DNA of 64,000 nucleotides, from assembly GCA_024291935.2 (NCBI GenBank), contig CM044318.1, positions 85,017,501 through 85,081,500 on the forward strand. The letters run 5' to 3'. This document shows positions 45,860-57,520 of this stretch, piece by piece; the stretch's first letter is position 1; every line of letters starts with the position of its first letter. A program made the translations under genes and the position numbers. A model generated the notes under the pieces. That model did not search any database. It saw only the letters and a program-made list of their open reading frames with translations, and had not been told where the DNA came from. Source of the stretch: Okapia johnstoni (lineage: Eukaryota; Chordata; Mammalia; Artiodactyla; Giraffidae).

Positions 45860-47677
45860 AGGGGTAGATTTTTTTTAATTCAATGCTTTTACAGCACAAA
45901 GACAGATCATGGGCTATATTATATTCAATACAACAGTTTTCAAACATTTTGAGCTGCTTTTTCGAACAGCACTAAAAATATCCTACATGGTAGAAAAGTC
46001 GTGTAAACAGACGTAGGTGGGTATATCTTGCTAAAAGGTACAGAATGGATTTGGGGCTAAAAGAGGGAGATTAGGATACAAACAGCAGCTCCTCTCCCTC
46101 CCCTCCACAGGGATGCCCCGTAGGCAGTGCAGAAAATGTAGTAACTACAACGAAAATTGGATTTAATCATTGCTACTAATAAAGGGCCAAGGCTATATGG
46201 CAATTTACTCTGCTGTCGGCAAAATGAATTGCTTAAGGCATGTTAGCAGCATGTTAGATAACACATACCCAGTTAGTAAATTATGATTAAAATAAGTATA
46301 GAGTAAATACTGAGTATGCATTTGCACAATGACTCTTTCCAAAAATCTTTTCAAGATCCCTCCCCCAGTGAATCTATCATCCTCTACAATTTTTATCAAA
46401 TTCAATAAGCATATTTCTGACTCTATAAACTGTTTTTGATGGGTCTTTTTATTTTTTTTCAATTGGTAAATGAAAGAATGATGTCATAGGACAGCATTAA
46501 ATACTATTAAACAGACCATAACTAACATTCGCTGTGTAAATTATACATAAGCTGACACTTTTATGCACTTTATGAAGAATTGCTTCATGGGTTATGCAAT
46601 CTTTTCCAAAACAAGCTCCACGGAATAACACGAATGGTTATGTTTCACGGCAACAAATTGGTAACTGAATTAGCATTCATTTATTAAGTTTTCACAGGGA
46701 ACCCTTCTCATTCAAATACTTGTAGATTATAATTTATTTTTATCTGAGGCATAATTTTTCACGTGGCGTTTTTGCCAAAATCAATATAAGCAGAGCCAAG
46801 TCCTGTTCCCTATTCCCCGTTTCGACCCTCCTCTTCTTGGCTGCCGACCTACATGTGTCTTTTCTAGCTGGGAAGGTAAACAAACGTGTCTGCCTCACAA
46901 TCCCAATCCTTGCCAAAACACTGAGCTGAATGTTATTTTCTACCAGTTCAGCTCACCACACTCAGGACTCTAGTCACACACTTTTTAAAACGGCGTTTGC
47001 CTTCTTAAACAAGGAGCCTGGGCTCTTGCTAGATGGCAGAAAGTCTGCATGTTTCACTTCTGAATCACAAGGGAAGTCCTGGCCAAAAGTAATGATGACA
47101 ATGCCGCAATGCCGGTTTCACGATCACCAGATTAGCGCAGAGAATGCACAGAGGCTTGGGTACCACCCCTCTGGGTGTAGCAGGTCACATCAGGTTGCCT
47201 GGTGCCATGTGGACACTTGGACTCTGTTCCAAACACAGATGGACAAGCTGTTCTCTTCCGGTCACAAGCAACGTGCACGGAGTGAGGTCTTGCTGGGCGA
47301 GGACTATCAGGAAAACAGTGCAGAGCTCGTGTGAAAGAGGGTCTACAGGACACCAGCTCACTGCTCTGCAAGTCACAGCAAATGCTTACCAACAATGTGT
47401 GCTGTCATGAACACTCGAAAACAGGGACCTTCTGCGAATTTCAATCTTTTGGATAATCCTGGTGAGTGGTAAGGACTTTCTATTCTAATCATTTACTTTA
47501 TGTGGTGAAAATGTATCATTCCCTTTAATATCCAATGGTTTCCTTTCTGTTTTCTAAAATGCAAACCCCACATACACAGTGAAGTATCTACCAGAAGATA
47601 TAAATTTTACCGATGCACATAAAGCATCCCAATGTGTGAGACCTCAACAAGTCTGTTACTGTTATTGCGTTCTTGGA
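45860..47677. other. AT-rich repeat-free block, then unique sequence
   Basis: 46,100-46,800 is AT-rich, has no recognised repeat and carries homeodomain-like words and short CpG-bearing motifs ('tttcacgtggcg' near 46,758), like the block at 12,480-14,600. From 46,800 on the composition is mixed. The frame at 46,930-47,334 (134 codons) is not recognised. Confidence 0.35.
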
Positions 47678-47689
47678 ATTTTGACTGAT

Positions 47690-48063
47690 CAGTTCAGTTC
47701 AGTTCAGTCACTCAGTCGTGTCCAGCTCTTTGCAGCCCCATGAATTGCAGCACGCCAGGCCTGCCTGTCCATCACTAACTCCCTAAGTCCACCCAAACCC
47801 ACGTCCATAGAGTCGGTGATGCCATCCAGCCGTCTCATCCTCTGTCGTCCCCTTCTCCTCCTGCCCCCAATCTTTCCCAGCATCAGGGTCTTTTCCAATG
47901 AGTCAGCTCTTTGCATGAGGTGGCCCAAGTATTGGAGTTTCAGCTTCAACATCAGTCCTTCCAATGAACACCCAGGACTGATCTCCTTTAGGATGGACTG
48001 GTTGGATCTCCTTGCAGTCCAAGGGACTCTCAAGAGTCTTCTCCAACACCACAGTTCAAAAGC
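47690..48063 (-). mobile_element. BovB LINE 3' fragment with target-site duplication
   Basis: Antisense BovB end with three CAGTT units at the left. Bounded by the 12-bp repeat 'attttgactgat' (47,678-47,689 and 48,064-48,075). Confidence 0.95.
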
Positions 48064-48075
48064 ATTTTGACTGAT

Positions 48076-48569
48076 ACAGCTGTTCAAATTCTGGGTAATG
48101 TTCTCTGGTTCTACAGACTTTTGTCTATCTCTAGATTCATGAGAACACACTCCAATCACCCCTGTGCCATTTCAGTCCACTTCTCCACACATTTCATACT
48201 TAGCCAAACTGCTCTAACAAATTCTGACACCAGCAAGGATTTTAGTCTCAGTAAAGTAATTTTTGTATTTGCATATATTTGAAGGAAACCCTCCACACTT
48301 ACCTAGGAGTTTCTAGGGCCACTCAGCCCACTTCCAACTTAAGAAGCAGAACTCGGTGAACCCAGAATCACCACTCATTCTGAGACTGGAGCCTAAAGCA
48401 GATTGGACAGAGAAAGCCGCATTCCCAGAGGGAGGCTCAGAGCAGACACTCAGCTAGGGGTGGAGGGGTGTGGGGAGCCTGGCAGATGCCGCAGTCAGTG
48501 TCCTGGCAAAATACTTTGGCATGGTGTATCATGAGAATTTCAAAAGAGGAAAGTAGGTTGTGCATAAAA
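48076..48569. other. Unique sequence, no gene seen
   Basis: No repeat or coding frame recognised. Confidence 0.35.
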
Positions 48570-48775
48570 GGCCTCTCTGCATGAGGGCACGGTGAGAAGG
48601 AGGCTGTCTGCAAGCCGACAGCGGAGTCCTCACCAGAAACCAAGCCCTGGCAGGCTCTGACCTTAGGCTTCCAGCCTCCATAACTGTGGAAGAATAAATC
48701 TCTGTTGTTTAAGGCCTGCAGGTGTCTAGTTCTGGCACCAAAGCCGACTGGCACAAGGAGTGAGTTCACCCACAG
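48570..48775 (+). mobile_element. MaLR-type LTR 3' part
   Basis: 'ctcaccagaaaccaagccct', 'ggcttccagcctccataact' and 'aataaatctctgttgtttaa' match the end of an MST/MLT1-type LTR. Non-coding; subfamily not assigned. Confidence 0.65.
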
Positions 48776-49364
48776 CCGAAGCACGGCCGTGAAGCAGCTC
48801 AGCAGCTCCAGAAGCGTGCCCCAAGTCCAGGTCAAATTCCCATGAGAAGCACTGGAGATGGAAATGGTCACGTTTCAATTTCTTACTTGGGATTGTAAAG
48901 ATGTGTGTGTGCGCGAAGATTCGGGGCTCACCTGTCAGTCGCCCCCCTCCTTCTCCTCTGCTTCTCTCCAGGGAGACAAAGAAGCCATGGGATGTGCCAG
49001 CCAGATGGAATCGTGAGCACAGGGAATCTTCCAGAGAAGGAGGAGACCCCCTCTGGGAGCAGCAGCAAAGGCAGAGTAGCTTTCAGGATGGCCCTTGCTT
49101 GAGACACTTCCATGGACCCCTGATCAGCCCCCCCACCCCCACCCCTGCACCCGCCCCTCCCACTCATCTCCCCCCTAGCTGATGCCCTCCAGAACTCCAG
49201 GCCTCAACCACGTCTTGAAACCATACTTGCAGCCCTCGGCCCTGGTATATGATTTGGGGCCCGCTGCCCCCTCTTTCTGCCCTGCCTCCATGCTTCCCCA
49301 GTTCTCCTGCTCTTCTCTGGGTCCCTGTTTGAATGGCACCTCCTTTGGGCAGATTGCCTTAACG
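48776..49364. other. Unique sequence with C-rich tract
   Basis: C-rich run at 49,127-49,180 (quadruplex-prone on the minus strand). No gene recognised. Confidence 0.35.
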
Positions 49365-49374
49365 AAGTGGTTCA

Positions 49375-49786
49375 GTTCAGGTCAGTTCAGTCGCTCAGTC
49401 ATCTTTGTGACCCCATGGACTGCAGCATGCCAGGCTTCCCTGTCCATCACCAACCCCAGAGTTTACCCAAACTCGTGTCCATTGAGTTGGTGAAGTCATC
49501 CAACCATCTCATCCTCTGTCATCCCCTTCTCCTCTTGCCTTCAATCTTTCCCAGCATCAGGGTCTTTTCCAATGAGTCAGCTCTTCGCATGAGGTGGCCA
49601 AAGTATTGGAGTTTCAGCTTCAACATCAGTCCTTCCAATGAACACTCAAGACTAATCTCCTTTAGGATGGGCTGGTTGGATCTCCTTGCAGTCCAAGGGA
49701 CTCTCAAGAGTCTTCTCCAACACCACAGTTCAAAAGCATCAATTCTTCGGGGCTCAGCTTTCTTTATGGTCCAGCTCTCACAACCA
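49375..49786 (-). mobile_element. BovB LINE 3' fragment with target-site duplication
   Basis: Antisense BovB end bounded by 'aagtggttca' (49,365-49,374 and 49,787-49,796), a perfect 10-bp target-site duplication. Confidence 0.95.
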
Positions 49787-49796
49787 AAGTGGTTCA

Positions 49797-50423
49797 TCCC
49801 ATCCTAAAACCCAACAACATCTAATACCTTACCTCCCCCGTGAGCTTTCCACGTCTGTGCCTAACTCAGCTTCTGCTTTCTAGTATTCTTTTAAGAAAGG
49901 GACTCATTTGTTTTCACTTAAATTTATTTTAAAAATAAAAGCACTTTACATCACTATGATGCAAAGGTAATCCAGATCACCTTTTCAAATAAATCTCTAG
50001 CTGCAAATGAAAATGAAGCAATGCTCCTAAAATTACACTGGGATGCTGCACAGACCCGTTTTCAGGAATAAGCAGACGATAGCCTTTCTCTTTGTCATTG
50101 AGGATCCAAAGAGAAAGGACACAGAGGTAACTTTCTTATTGTGTGACTCGGTGTAACTTAATGCCTCATTGTGTGGTCAAAAAGGCTGCTCACCTGAAGG
50201 CGAAGGTGCCCCCAACCTGCTGGGAAACTTGGCCCCAAGGTTCTTCCCTGTGTCTCCTCCATCTCCCCCTAGCCTCTAGTCTTCTGGGAGTTAAAAACAA
50301 TCCCACCACCTAGCACAACACTGTTATTTTTGCAAGTACTGAAAAAATATTTGTGGACTAGATGATTGTATGAAAGACTGAGAAATACAAAATTCTGTGT
50401 CTAATCAGAAAATAAATGTGTCC
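49797..50423. other. Unique sequence, no gene seen
   Basis: No repeat or coding frame recognised. Confidence 0.35.
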
Positions 50424-50439
50424 CATTATCAGTGTTTGG

Positions 50440-50755
50440 GCTTCCCTGGTAGCTCAGTTGATAAACAATCTGCCCACAATGCAGGAGACCCCGGTTCGAT
50501 TCCTGGGTCAGGAAGATCCCCTGGAGAAGGGATAGGTTACCCACTCCAGTATCCTTGGACTTCCCTGGTGGCTCAGCTGGTAAAGATTCCACCTGCAATG
50601 CGGGAGACCTGGGTTCAATCCCTCGGTTGGGAAGATCCCCTGGAGGAGGGCATGGCAACCCACTCCAGTATTCTGGCCTGGGGAATTCCATGGACTATAT
50701 ACTCCACGGAGTCTCAAAGAGACGGACACGACTGAGCGAATTTCACTTTAACTTT
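50440..50755 (+). mobile_element. Bov-tA head-to-tail composite (SINE dimer)
   Basis: A Bov-tA tRNA-like half and start of the body (50,440-50,552, ending 'cactccagtatcctt') runs directly into a second, complete Bov-tA (from 'ggacttccctggtggctcag'). The whole unit is bounded by one 16-bp direct repeat 'cattatcagtgtttgg' (50,424-50,439 and 50,756-50,771). No remainder of the first SINE follows the second. Confidence 0.93.
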
Positions 50756-50985
50756 CATTATCAGTGTTTGGCTGGAGGGGAAACTAAACCACAAAAGCCT
50801 GTAACATAAGTCCCGGATGTTCAAGCAGGACCTGGTCGGCTCCAGGATGGGACTTCCCAATGAGCAGGGACCCACTGCCTCTAGAATCAGATTTGTGCGA
50901 TGATGGACCCCACTGCCTCCTTGTGTCTTTCTCCAACAACTCAATAAGGAGAAGACCAGACAGTAACCTTACTTCTATATGTAAT

Positions 50986-51202
50986 AGGGCTTCCCTAGTG
51001 GCTCAGATGGTAAAGCATCTGCCTGCAATGCAGGAGACCCAGGTTCGATCCCTGGGTCGGGAAGATCTCCTGGAGAAGGAAATGGCAACCCGCTCCAATA
51101 TTCTTGCCTGGAGAATCCCATGCTCAGAAGAGCCTGGTGGTCTGCAGTCCGTGGGGTTGCAAAGAGTCAGACACGACCGAGCGACTTCACTTTCACTCTC
51201 TT
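50986..51202 (+). mobile_element. Bov-tA SINE with target-site duplication
   Basis: Full-length copy with little divergence from the consensus. Bounded by 'tatatgtaat' (50,976-50,985 and 51,203-51,212). Confidence 0.96.
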
Positions 51203-51212
51203 TATATGTAAT

Positions 51213-51437
51213 GGCAAAGCAAGTCCAAAATGAAATAGCTATCTGCCCAGGCAGGTGTATCAGCCTGCATTTGAAGCCGTAAGATCATCATTGGGTCGCC
51301 CCAGCAGAATGGACTGGAATCTTTGGAGGAAAACCAGGTCTGTGGATGCCAAGGCAGTGAGGGATTTGTGCTAAGACTTCTCTCCTCAGCCACTTCAGCA
51401 GAGTACCCAGGCACTCAGCCCAAAGCCTCCCTTTCAG

Positions 51438-51486
<49 letters not shown>

Positions 51487-51904
51487 TGCACATGTGCACA
51501 TATACTTGTGATGAGAGGGGAGGGAGGAGTTCTGTGCAGGGACCAATTCCCTTCTAATTACACCAAGAGTCTCACATGTCTTGGTCTTCATGATTGAAGC
51601 TGGCCACAGTCCTTCAAACCCTGGATCCTGTCACACACGGAGGGTGCCCGTGGGTACTGTTGTCACCTCTCCCTGTCCCGTTTGGCAGAGACATGTCTGC
51701 TGCTCAGAGGCACTGTGGTCGCCAAGGTTAAGGGTGCCAACTTCCTATGCAGGAGATGGACCACCTAGGACTGACCTTTTGAGTCAAATGATGAAAACTT
51801 TGTTTGCCTATTGATCTTGCTGCAGGACACAGATGGACTTCAGCAGGGCGTTTGACTCTGCAGGTGATCTTGGCTAAAAACAAAACAGAGTAGGGTGGAT
51901 TTTA
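51213..51904. other. Unique sequence with a microsatellite
   Basis: Apart from the GT tract at 51,440-51,485 nothing is recognised. Confidence 0.35.
51440..51485. repeat. (GT)n microsatellite, uninterrupted
   Basis: 46 bases of perfect GT dinucleotide. Confidence 0.95.
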
Positions 51905-52035
51905 GCATCGTGTGAAGGGAATCAATAGACCTGGGTTCAGTTCTCAAAGCTTCTCCTTCACAACTGGATGACTCTGAAACACCTTGAGTTTCCCATTTCT
52001 TCAACTATGTGGGAAAACTGAGCTGCTGAACTTGG
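51905..52035 (+). mobile_element. MIR SINE fragment
   Basis: 'agacctgggttcagttctc', 'aactggatgactctgaaaca' and 'gtttcccatttcttcaacta' follow the sense MIR consensus (B-box region, core and 3' side). Confidence 0.65.
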
Positions 52036-53689
52036 AGGTTTGTGCAAACTCCTTAATTCTATCCCCACTCTTCCTGTAAATCCTAGAAAAGACGTGAAAG
52101 TTGATGAGGACTGTCTACGGAACCTGAGTTACAAAGAAAGAGTATCCAGCTCCCGGGTCTCACTCAAGGACATGCTGCCCATCTCCCTCCCAGGTAACTC
52201 CCGCTTCACACACAGCCTACAGGGAAGGCTGGAATCAGAGATGGGGTCTGTACGGCACCCTCTGCTGTCTGGGTCCTCCCAGACATGAATCTGGACCCCC
52301 ACTCCCTCCTGCCAAGGGGCAATTGTCTTGGCACTGGAACTTCTGACACTAAGTCAAATCTCCCCTCTCCCTGGGGGCCGGGTGTTGCAAGCGGACTGAA
52401 TTTTCCCTTGACTAGTCAGTTATTGCTCAGCATTGAATTTGTGAGCTTTTTGTGTTTTTTTGCAATTATTTCAGCTTTAAGGAATCTGATGTACTAAACT
52501 GATTTAGAAAACAAATCCTGTCACCCACTCTCTCCTTCATTCCTGACTTCACTGAGGCTCAGTCTCCCATTGAATAAGCACTGATCCTCTAACCCGATTA
52601 CAGAGCATAATGGGAACCTGTAGTTATGGGAAATAAAATAGGAAAATATTTCTCTAATGATGAGAAGATGTCGCAAGATGAAAACACTGTTCTTCTGTCA
52701 ACATAAAATAAAACACCCTCACAGCAGCACAAGAAATCATGTGAGATGTCTGCTGGGGGCTCTTGATTTGGGTTTCCAAGCCTGGACAGACTTTTTGGTG
52801 CCCCATGTACCAGGGAAGTCACAACTTTTAAAATTTTTTAATATGAATTGTAACTAGGGAAGCGAGCAGAGGGTCAAGAATGTTCATATTGAAGTTTGCT
52901 ATTTGTTTTTCTTTTAACTTCTTCAGTCTGAAAATATCCTATCCGTTAAACCACAGAAAGATTTTTTATCTCTCATTCACATGAAATAACAGACCTCAGC
53001 CTTCAAATGAAAGCAAAAACACTCAAGTAACTCTCAGTACTGTCAACTACAAGATAAATACTTGAGTGTTTCTTTCTTTGCCAACATTTTTCACATATTT
53101 GTGGAAACATCGAGGGAAAACTATATCCTGTGGAGGAGAAAGCTGAGCTAAAAGAGCTCTAATTGTGAGTCTCTAACCACATGACTCCTGTGCTGTTTTC
53201 CCTGAGGACAAGCCTCAGCGTTTTCGGAGAAGCATCGTCCTGGGACGTGGTGATTCTCTTCGGCACTTCCTACAACTGCCCACGAATAAAAAGAGGGGAA
53301 ATTCCTTGGTTACGGTTTACCTCAGTGTGCACAGATTCTTCTCTGGTAAACAAACAAACTTCTGAGCTTGGCAGGGAAAGGACTTCTCGGTTCCCTCGTG
53401 GGCTCAGGGTGCAGCCAGCATCCCACCATGAGGCAAAGCCACTCCCCCATCCGCCCCCTCTGGGGCCTGGGGCATCTGCAGTTGACTTGAGAAAAAAGGC
53501 AGGGCTATCAAGATGTCCCAAAGTGAACTGCCACCTTGACCGGCCGGCCAGGGGGCAGAGTCAATTTGAACCTTCCCCTCCCCCCATACAAATTCTCACC
53601 TCAAGCATGTGGAATAATTCCACCAATGGGAACACTCTTTCTGGTTCTTATGCCTCTGTCAGTGGAAAATTCTATACCACACAAGAGTT
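52036..53689. other. Unique sequence, no gene supported
   Basis: The 180-codon plus-strand frame at 53,181-53,723 has no recognised domain. A CTCF-like core lies at 53,548-53,558. Confidence 0.35.
53548..53558 (+). promoter_or_regulatory. CTCF-like core motif
   Basis: 'ccagggggcag' matches the conserved core of the CTCF recognition sequence; the 5' flank ('ccgg') fits less well. Occupancy is inference only. Confidence 0.3.
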
Positions 53690-53790
53690 TTCAGAATATA
53701 TCGCTATACGGACAGATCTCTAGCTCCAGTATACCAACACAGGGCCTTGCACTATAGATTCCCGATACATGTTAGCAGAATGAATAAATG
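53690..53790 (+). mobile_element. L2 LINE 3' end fragment
   Basis: 'aacacagggccttgcactat' followed by 'agaatgaataaatgtctgg' fits the L2 3' end ('cagtgcctggcac ... gaatgaatga'). Confidence 0.5.
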
Positions 53791-54699
53791 TCTGGTGAGA
53801 TGTGTCTCCTGAGATATAGAAGCATGGACAAACTGGAGTCAACAGCAAATCATTTACGGATGTGTTTATCATGTCTTATGTAGAAGGACAGAAGTTAAGT
53901 TCTTTTTAAATAATTGCTTCTCTTCCCCAAAAAGGATTTAGGTTCGCTAATAATTATTAATTTACCAAGAAGAAAGAGATTCACCAACATAATAATTAGG
54001 AATAGGAAAAATGTCAGCCCCATTATTGATTTTAATTTTGATGACAAAAACACTGAATTCTGTTTGTTGAGTAGATTCCATACAGATGCAGTAATAAAGC
54101 AATGGGTCGAGTCTTTCATGGGGTCACTAATGTTTGAATAATAAAAAGCATTTGGGGAAAATATTAACTTTTAGAGACTAACGAGGTAACACATTCAGCT
54201 AATTGCTAATATGATGCTTGTGGTGGTTAATACTCTAGGAAGAAAAAGAAAGTGTATGTCTCAAAAGTACTCTGGTGACTTCTAAAGCAGTTACAGCCCT
54301 GTTCAAGGACCAGGATTAGAACCAGAGAATGATGGGGGCAAGGGAGTTAACAGGACCAGTTAAAGGCTGGACAGGAGGGAAGGCGCCAGTGTACTAGAGG
54401 AGTTCTGTTGAGAGTTCACACTTGCTTTCAGTCGTTTCAACTTTTCCAAATCTGACACTGGTGTGATATCCAGCTGGTCACCTGACATGAGGGAGGGTAG
54501 TTATTTGTGGTGACGAAATGAAAGCTGTCTTAATCTTGCGGGCCTCGTCAAATTATGAAACAGGAGCCACTAGATTCTCTCGGGGGCTAATTAGAAGACT
54601 TCCTGGCGACGAGGCATTGCAAGCTCACTTGTCAGTCTGACTGTTGACTTCCCAGGGTACACATGCCATTGGATGACACAGAGCAGTGGCTGCATCTTT
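53791..54699. other. Partly AT-rich unique sequence
   Basis: 53,880-54,250 is AT-rich and repeat-free with clustered 'taataattattaattta'-type words and homeodomain-like cores; the rest is mixed. No gene seen. Confidence 0.35.
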
Positions 54700-55400
54700 A
54701 TCAAGATGTGGGGATGCAGGTGGGCTGTGGCTGTGGGTGTGGACATGGTAGACTTGGATGCGGACACATAAGTAGACATGGATGTGGAAAGGGTTATCAC
54801 TGCAATGGGGAAGCATTGGAAATGTGGGTGGAGAAATGGGTCTAGATAAGGATACCCGAAGAATTGATGTTTTCAAACTGTGATCTTGGAAAAGACTCTT
54901 CAGAATCCCTTGGACTACAAGAAGATCAAACCAGTCCATCCTAAAGGAAATCAACCCTGAATATTCATTGGAAGGACTGATGCTGTAGCTGAAGCTCCAA
55001 TATATTGGCCAGCTGATGCTAACAGCCAACTCATTGGAAGACTCTTATACTGGGAAAGATTGAAGGCAAAAGGGGAAAGAGGTGGCAGATGTGATGGTTA
55101 GATAGCATCACTGACTCAACAGGAATCTGGGCAAACTCTAGGAGACAGTGGAGGACAGAAGAGCCTGGCACGCTGAGTCACAGAGTCGAATGAGACTTGG
55201 CCACTGAACAACAAAGACAGGGATGGAGAGATGGATGGAGAGGAGGGTGGGAAGTGGCTGGGGATGTTGATGGGGATGAGTGTAGAGACGGCCACAGATA
55301 CATATCTGGGTGGAATGGGGACAAGGATGTGAGGAGGGGACGGCATGCAGGTAAGGATACACCTGTGAACACAGGCGTGGGATGTGGATGAGGATGAGAT
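54700..55400. repeat. Degenerate GATGTGG-type minisatellite, split by BovB
   Basis: Purine-rich loosely repeated words such as 'ggatgtgga', 'gacatggatgtgg', 'ggatggagagatggatgg' and 'gatgtggatgaggatgag' occur on both sides of the BovB fragment (54,700-54,865 and 55,214-55,400). Frames through it give His/Pro/Ser-rich or Gly/Asp-rich artefacts. Confidence 0.5.
54869..55213 (+). mobile_element. BovB LINE 3' fragment
   Basis: 'ccgaagaattgatgttttc' through 'gaagagcctggcacgctgag' follows the sense BovB 3' region, about 345 bp, with several small deletions. Confidence 0.88.
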
Positions 55401-55802
55401 AATGCCACTTAGAGTCCATGCCTTACCTCCAAACACAGGGGCTGCAAACCTTAACCCCTCCACATTTGTGGATTCCTCTTGCCTAATCTACCTTCTCCTT
55501 CTGACCTTGAACATTTGTCATTCCTTGGAGTTATTGATTTTTTGCGTGGAAATTGAGTTTTATTCAGAACTTTTGTGAGTTGCACTAATTTAACACCCTT
55601 TCTTCTCACTGCCCATACCAGCTTCTTTAAGCCCTGAGAAGCTTTCAACTAATAGTTAGCGTGCCTTCATTTACTGTTGGTGTTGTCGGGAAAGCTGCAT
55701 CCCAAAAGGGGGGACAGGATAGAGGGACGGCACCAAAGAAACTGTGTAGTTGAAAAGTTACGAATATTGACCATAACCTTAACTAGGTGCTGTGAGTGTT
55801 CT
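55401..55802. other. Unique sequence, no gene seen
   Basis: No repeat or coding frame recognised. Confidence 0.35.
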
Positions 55803-56012
55803 CTGGGCTTCAGCAAGTGAAGAAACTGCCAGCAATGCAAGAGATGCCGAAGATGCAGGTTCAAATCCCTGGGTCGCCAAGATCCCCTGGAGGAGGGCAT
55901 GGCAACCCACCCCAGTATTCTTGCCTGGGAAATCCCATGGACAGAGGAGCCTGGTGGGCTACAGTTCATGGGGTCACAAAGAGTCAGGCATGACTGAAGC
56001 GATGAAGCACAG
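55803..56012 (+). mobile_element. Bov-tA SINE
   Basis: 'tgggcttcagcaagtgaaga' diverged head, 'ccctggaggagggcatggca', 'aaagagtcaggcatgactga'. Confidence 0.9.
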
Positions 56013-57103
56013 CACCCACTTGAATAATCTCTGCTCTTGGGGAAAATGTTATGATAAAAAACAAACCTTTAAGAAAATGTTGCTCTCATCATAATGTCTG
56101 TCATTTAAGGGCCTGTTAGAGCTAGGTTTTTTTTTTTTTAAATTACCTGAGGCTTGAGGTTTACTTGTCTCAGACAGTAATCTCTACTGACTTCAGTAAA
56201 ATACCCCTAACTAGTCTAGGCACAGCCGGCCACTCGCCTCCGCTCACGCTGCTGTGTTCAGCCAACAAGTCAATTATTTATTCAGCAGATGTTTTGACTC
56301 TGTGGGCCAACAAAAACTTTACAGCCAGCATGCTACACCAGCCACACACCCACACTCACTCACACTCCTGATTGCACCCTTACTGGGAAATTATCTCAAG
56401 ACTGTGTACAGTTTATAGACAAGCACCACCCCCCCCAACTCTGCCAGAGTCAGAATGGCATCCTCCTGAGATCTTTCGGGATTCTCTTGCGGCTCTCTCG
56501 GGAGTGCCGTGGTAATTACACAACACAATTACCATGTGTGTCCTCACTGCGGTATGGCTAGCATCAAAATTCCTCCTCTGTGCCTGTCAGAGCAAAGAGC
56601 TGGGTATCTCTCTGAAGACAGGGATGGAGCTGGTAAGCTCAACGTTCTGAATTTCTTCCACATGGCAGCATAGGCCCCTTCCTCTTTAGTGGAAGGCCAC
56701 ATGACAGACTTGGTTAAGAGAATGGAACTCTTCAAAAGAAGGACCCCTGTTTGTCATCGTGCCAGCATCTTCTGTTCAAGATTCTTCTCCTAGAATTTCC
56801 CATTATTAATATTATCCTCGTGGAGAATATTCAAGGGTCACATAAGAGAGGCTGGCCTTCAAAGACATTCCACGTCCTACAGGAATAATTGCTCTGTTCT
56901 CTTAGGCGGGCCTGCCTCTTTGGGGCCTGGTTGACAGACTTCAAGGGGAGAATTTGGGTCTGTCAATTTGGGGGCAGCATCACTTCAGCGGGGAGCTGGG
57001 CAGTGAGCAACAGGGGCCGGCTCCTGCTGCACTGACCAGCGCATTCAGTCCAAGTGTGGCTGCGAGCATCTTGGTTCCTTTGCCCAACCCTGATACGTCA
57101 GCC
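56013..57103. other. Unique sequence, no gene seen
   Basis: No ruminant repeat or coding frame recognised. Confidence 0.35.
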
Positions 57104-57135
57104 AGGCTTCTCCAGAGAAACAGAACCAACAGAAA

Positions 57136-57177
<42 letters not shown>

Positions 57178-57520
57178 GAGAGAGGTTTTGTTTCCAAAAG
57201 TTGGCTCAAGCCTTCATGAGGCCTGGCAAGTCTAATGTCCATGGGCCAGACTGGTAGGTCATCTAGTCACTCAAGGCAAATTTCCATGTCATCTTCTTGA
57301 GGCAGAATCCTTTCCTCTCTGGGAAACTTCAGGGTTTTTCTCTTAAGTCTCCCAAAGGATTGGAGGAAGTCCATCTACATTTTTAAGAATAATCTTCTTT
57401 ACTTAAGTCAATCACTCATCTACAACACACCTTCACAGCAACACCTAGCCTATCATTTGACCCAATAACTGGGCCCCATAGCCTGGCTGAGCAGACACAC
57501 AACGTTTAACCATCAGCCCC
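57104..57520 (-). mobile_element. LTR-like ancient repeat, family unassigned
   Basis: 'cttctccagagaaacagaac', 'ccttcacagcaacacctag' and 'acgtttaaccatcagc' appear in the order of a common mammalian repeat that ends in TG/CA when reversed, consistent with an ERVL-type LTR in antisense. It is non-coding and holds the microsatellite at 57,137-57,173. Confidence 0.45.
57137..57173. repeat. (TG)n microsatellite
   Basis: 37 bases of perfect TG dinucleotide, grown inside the LTR-like repeat at the place where its consensus carries a simple-sequence tract. Confidence 0.95.
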
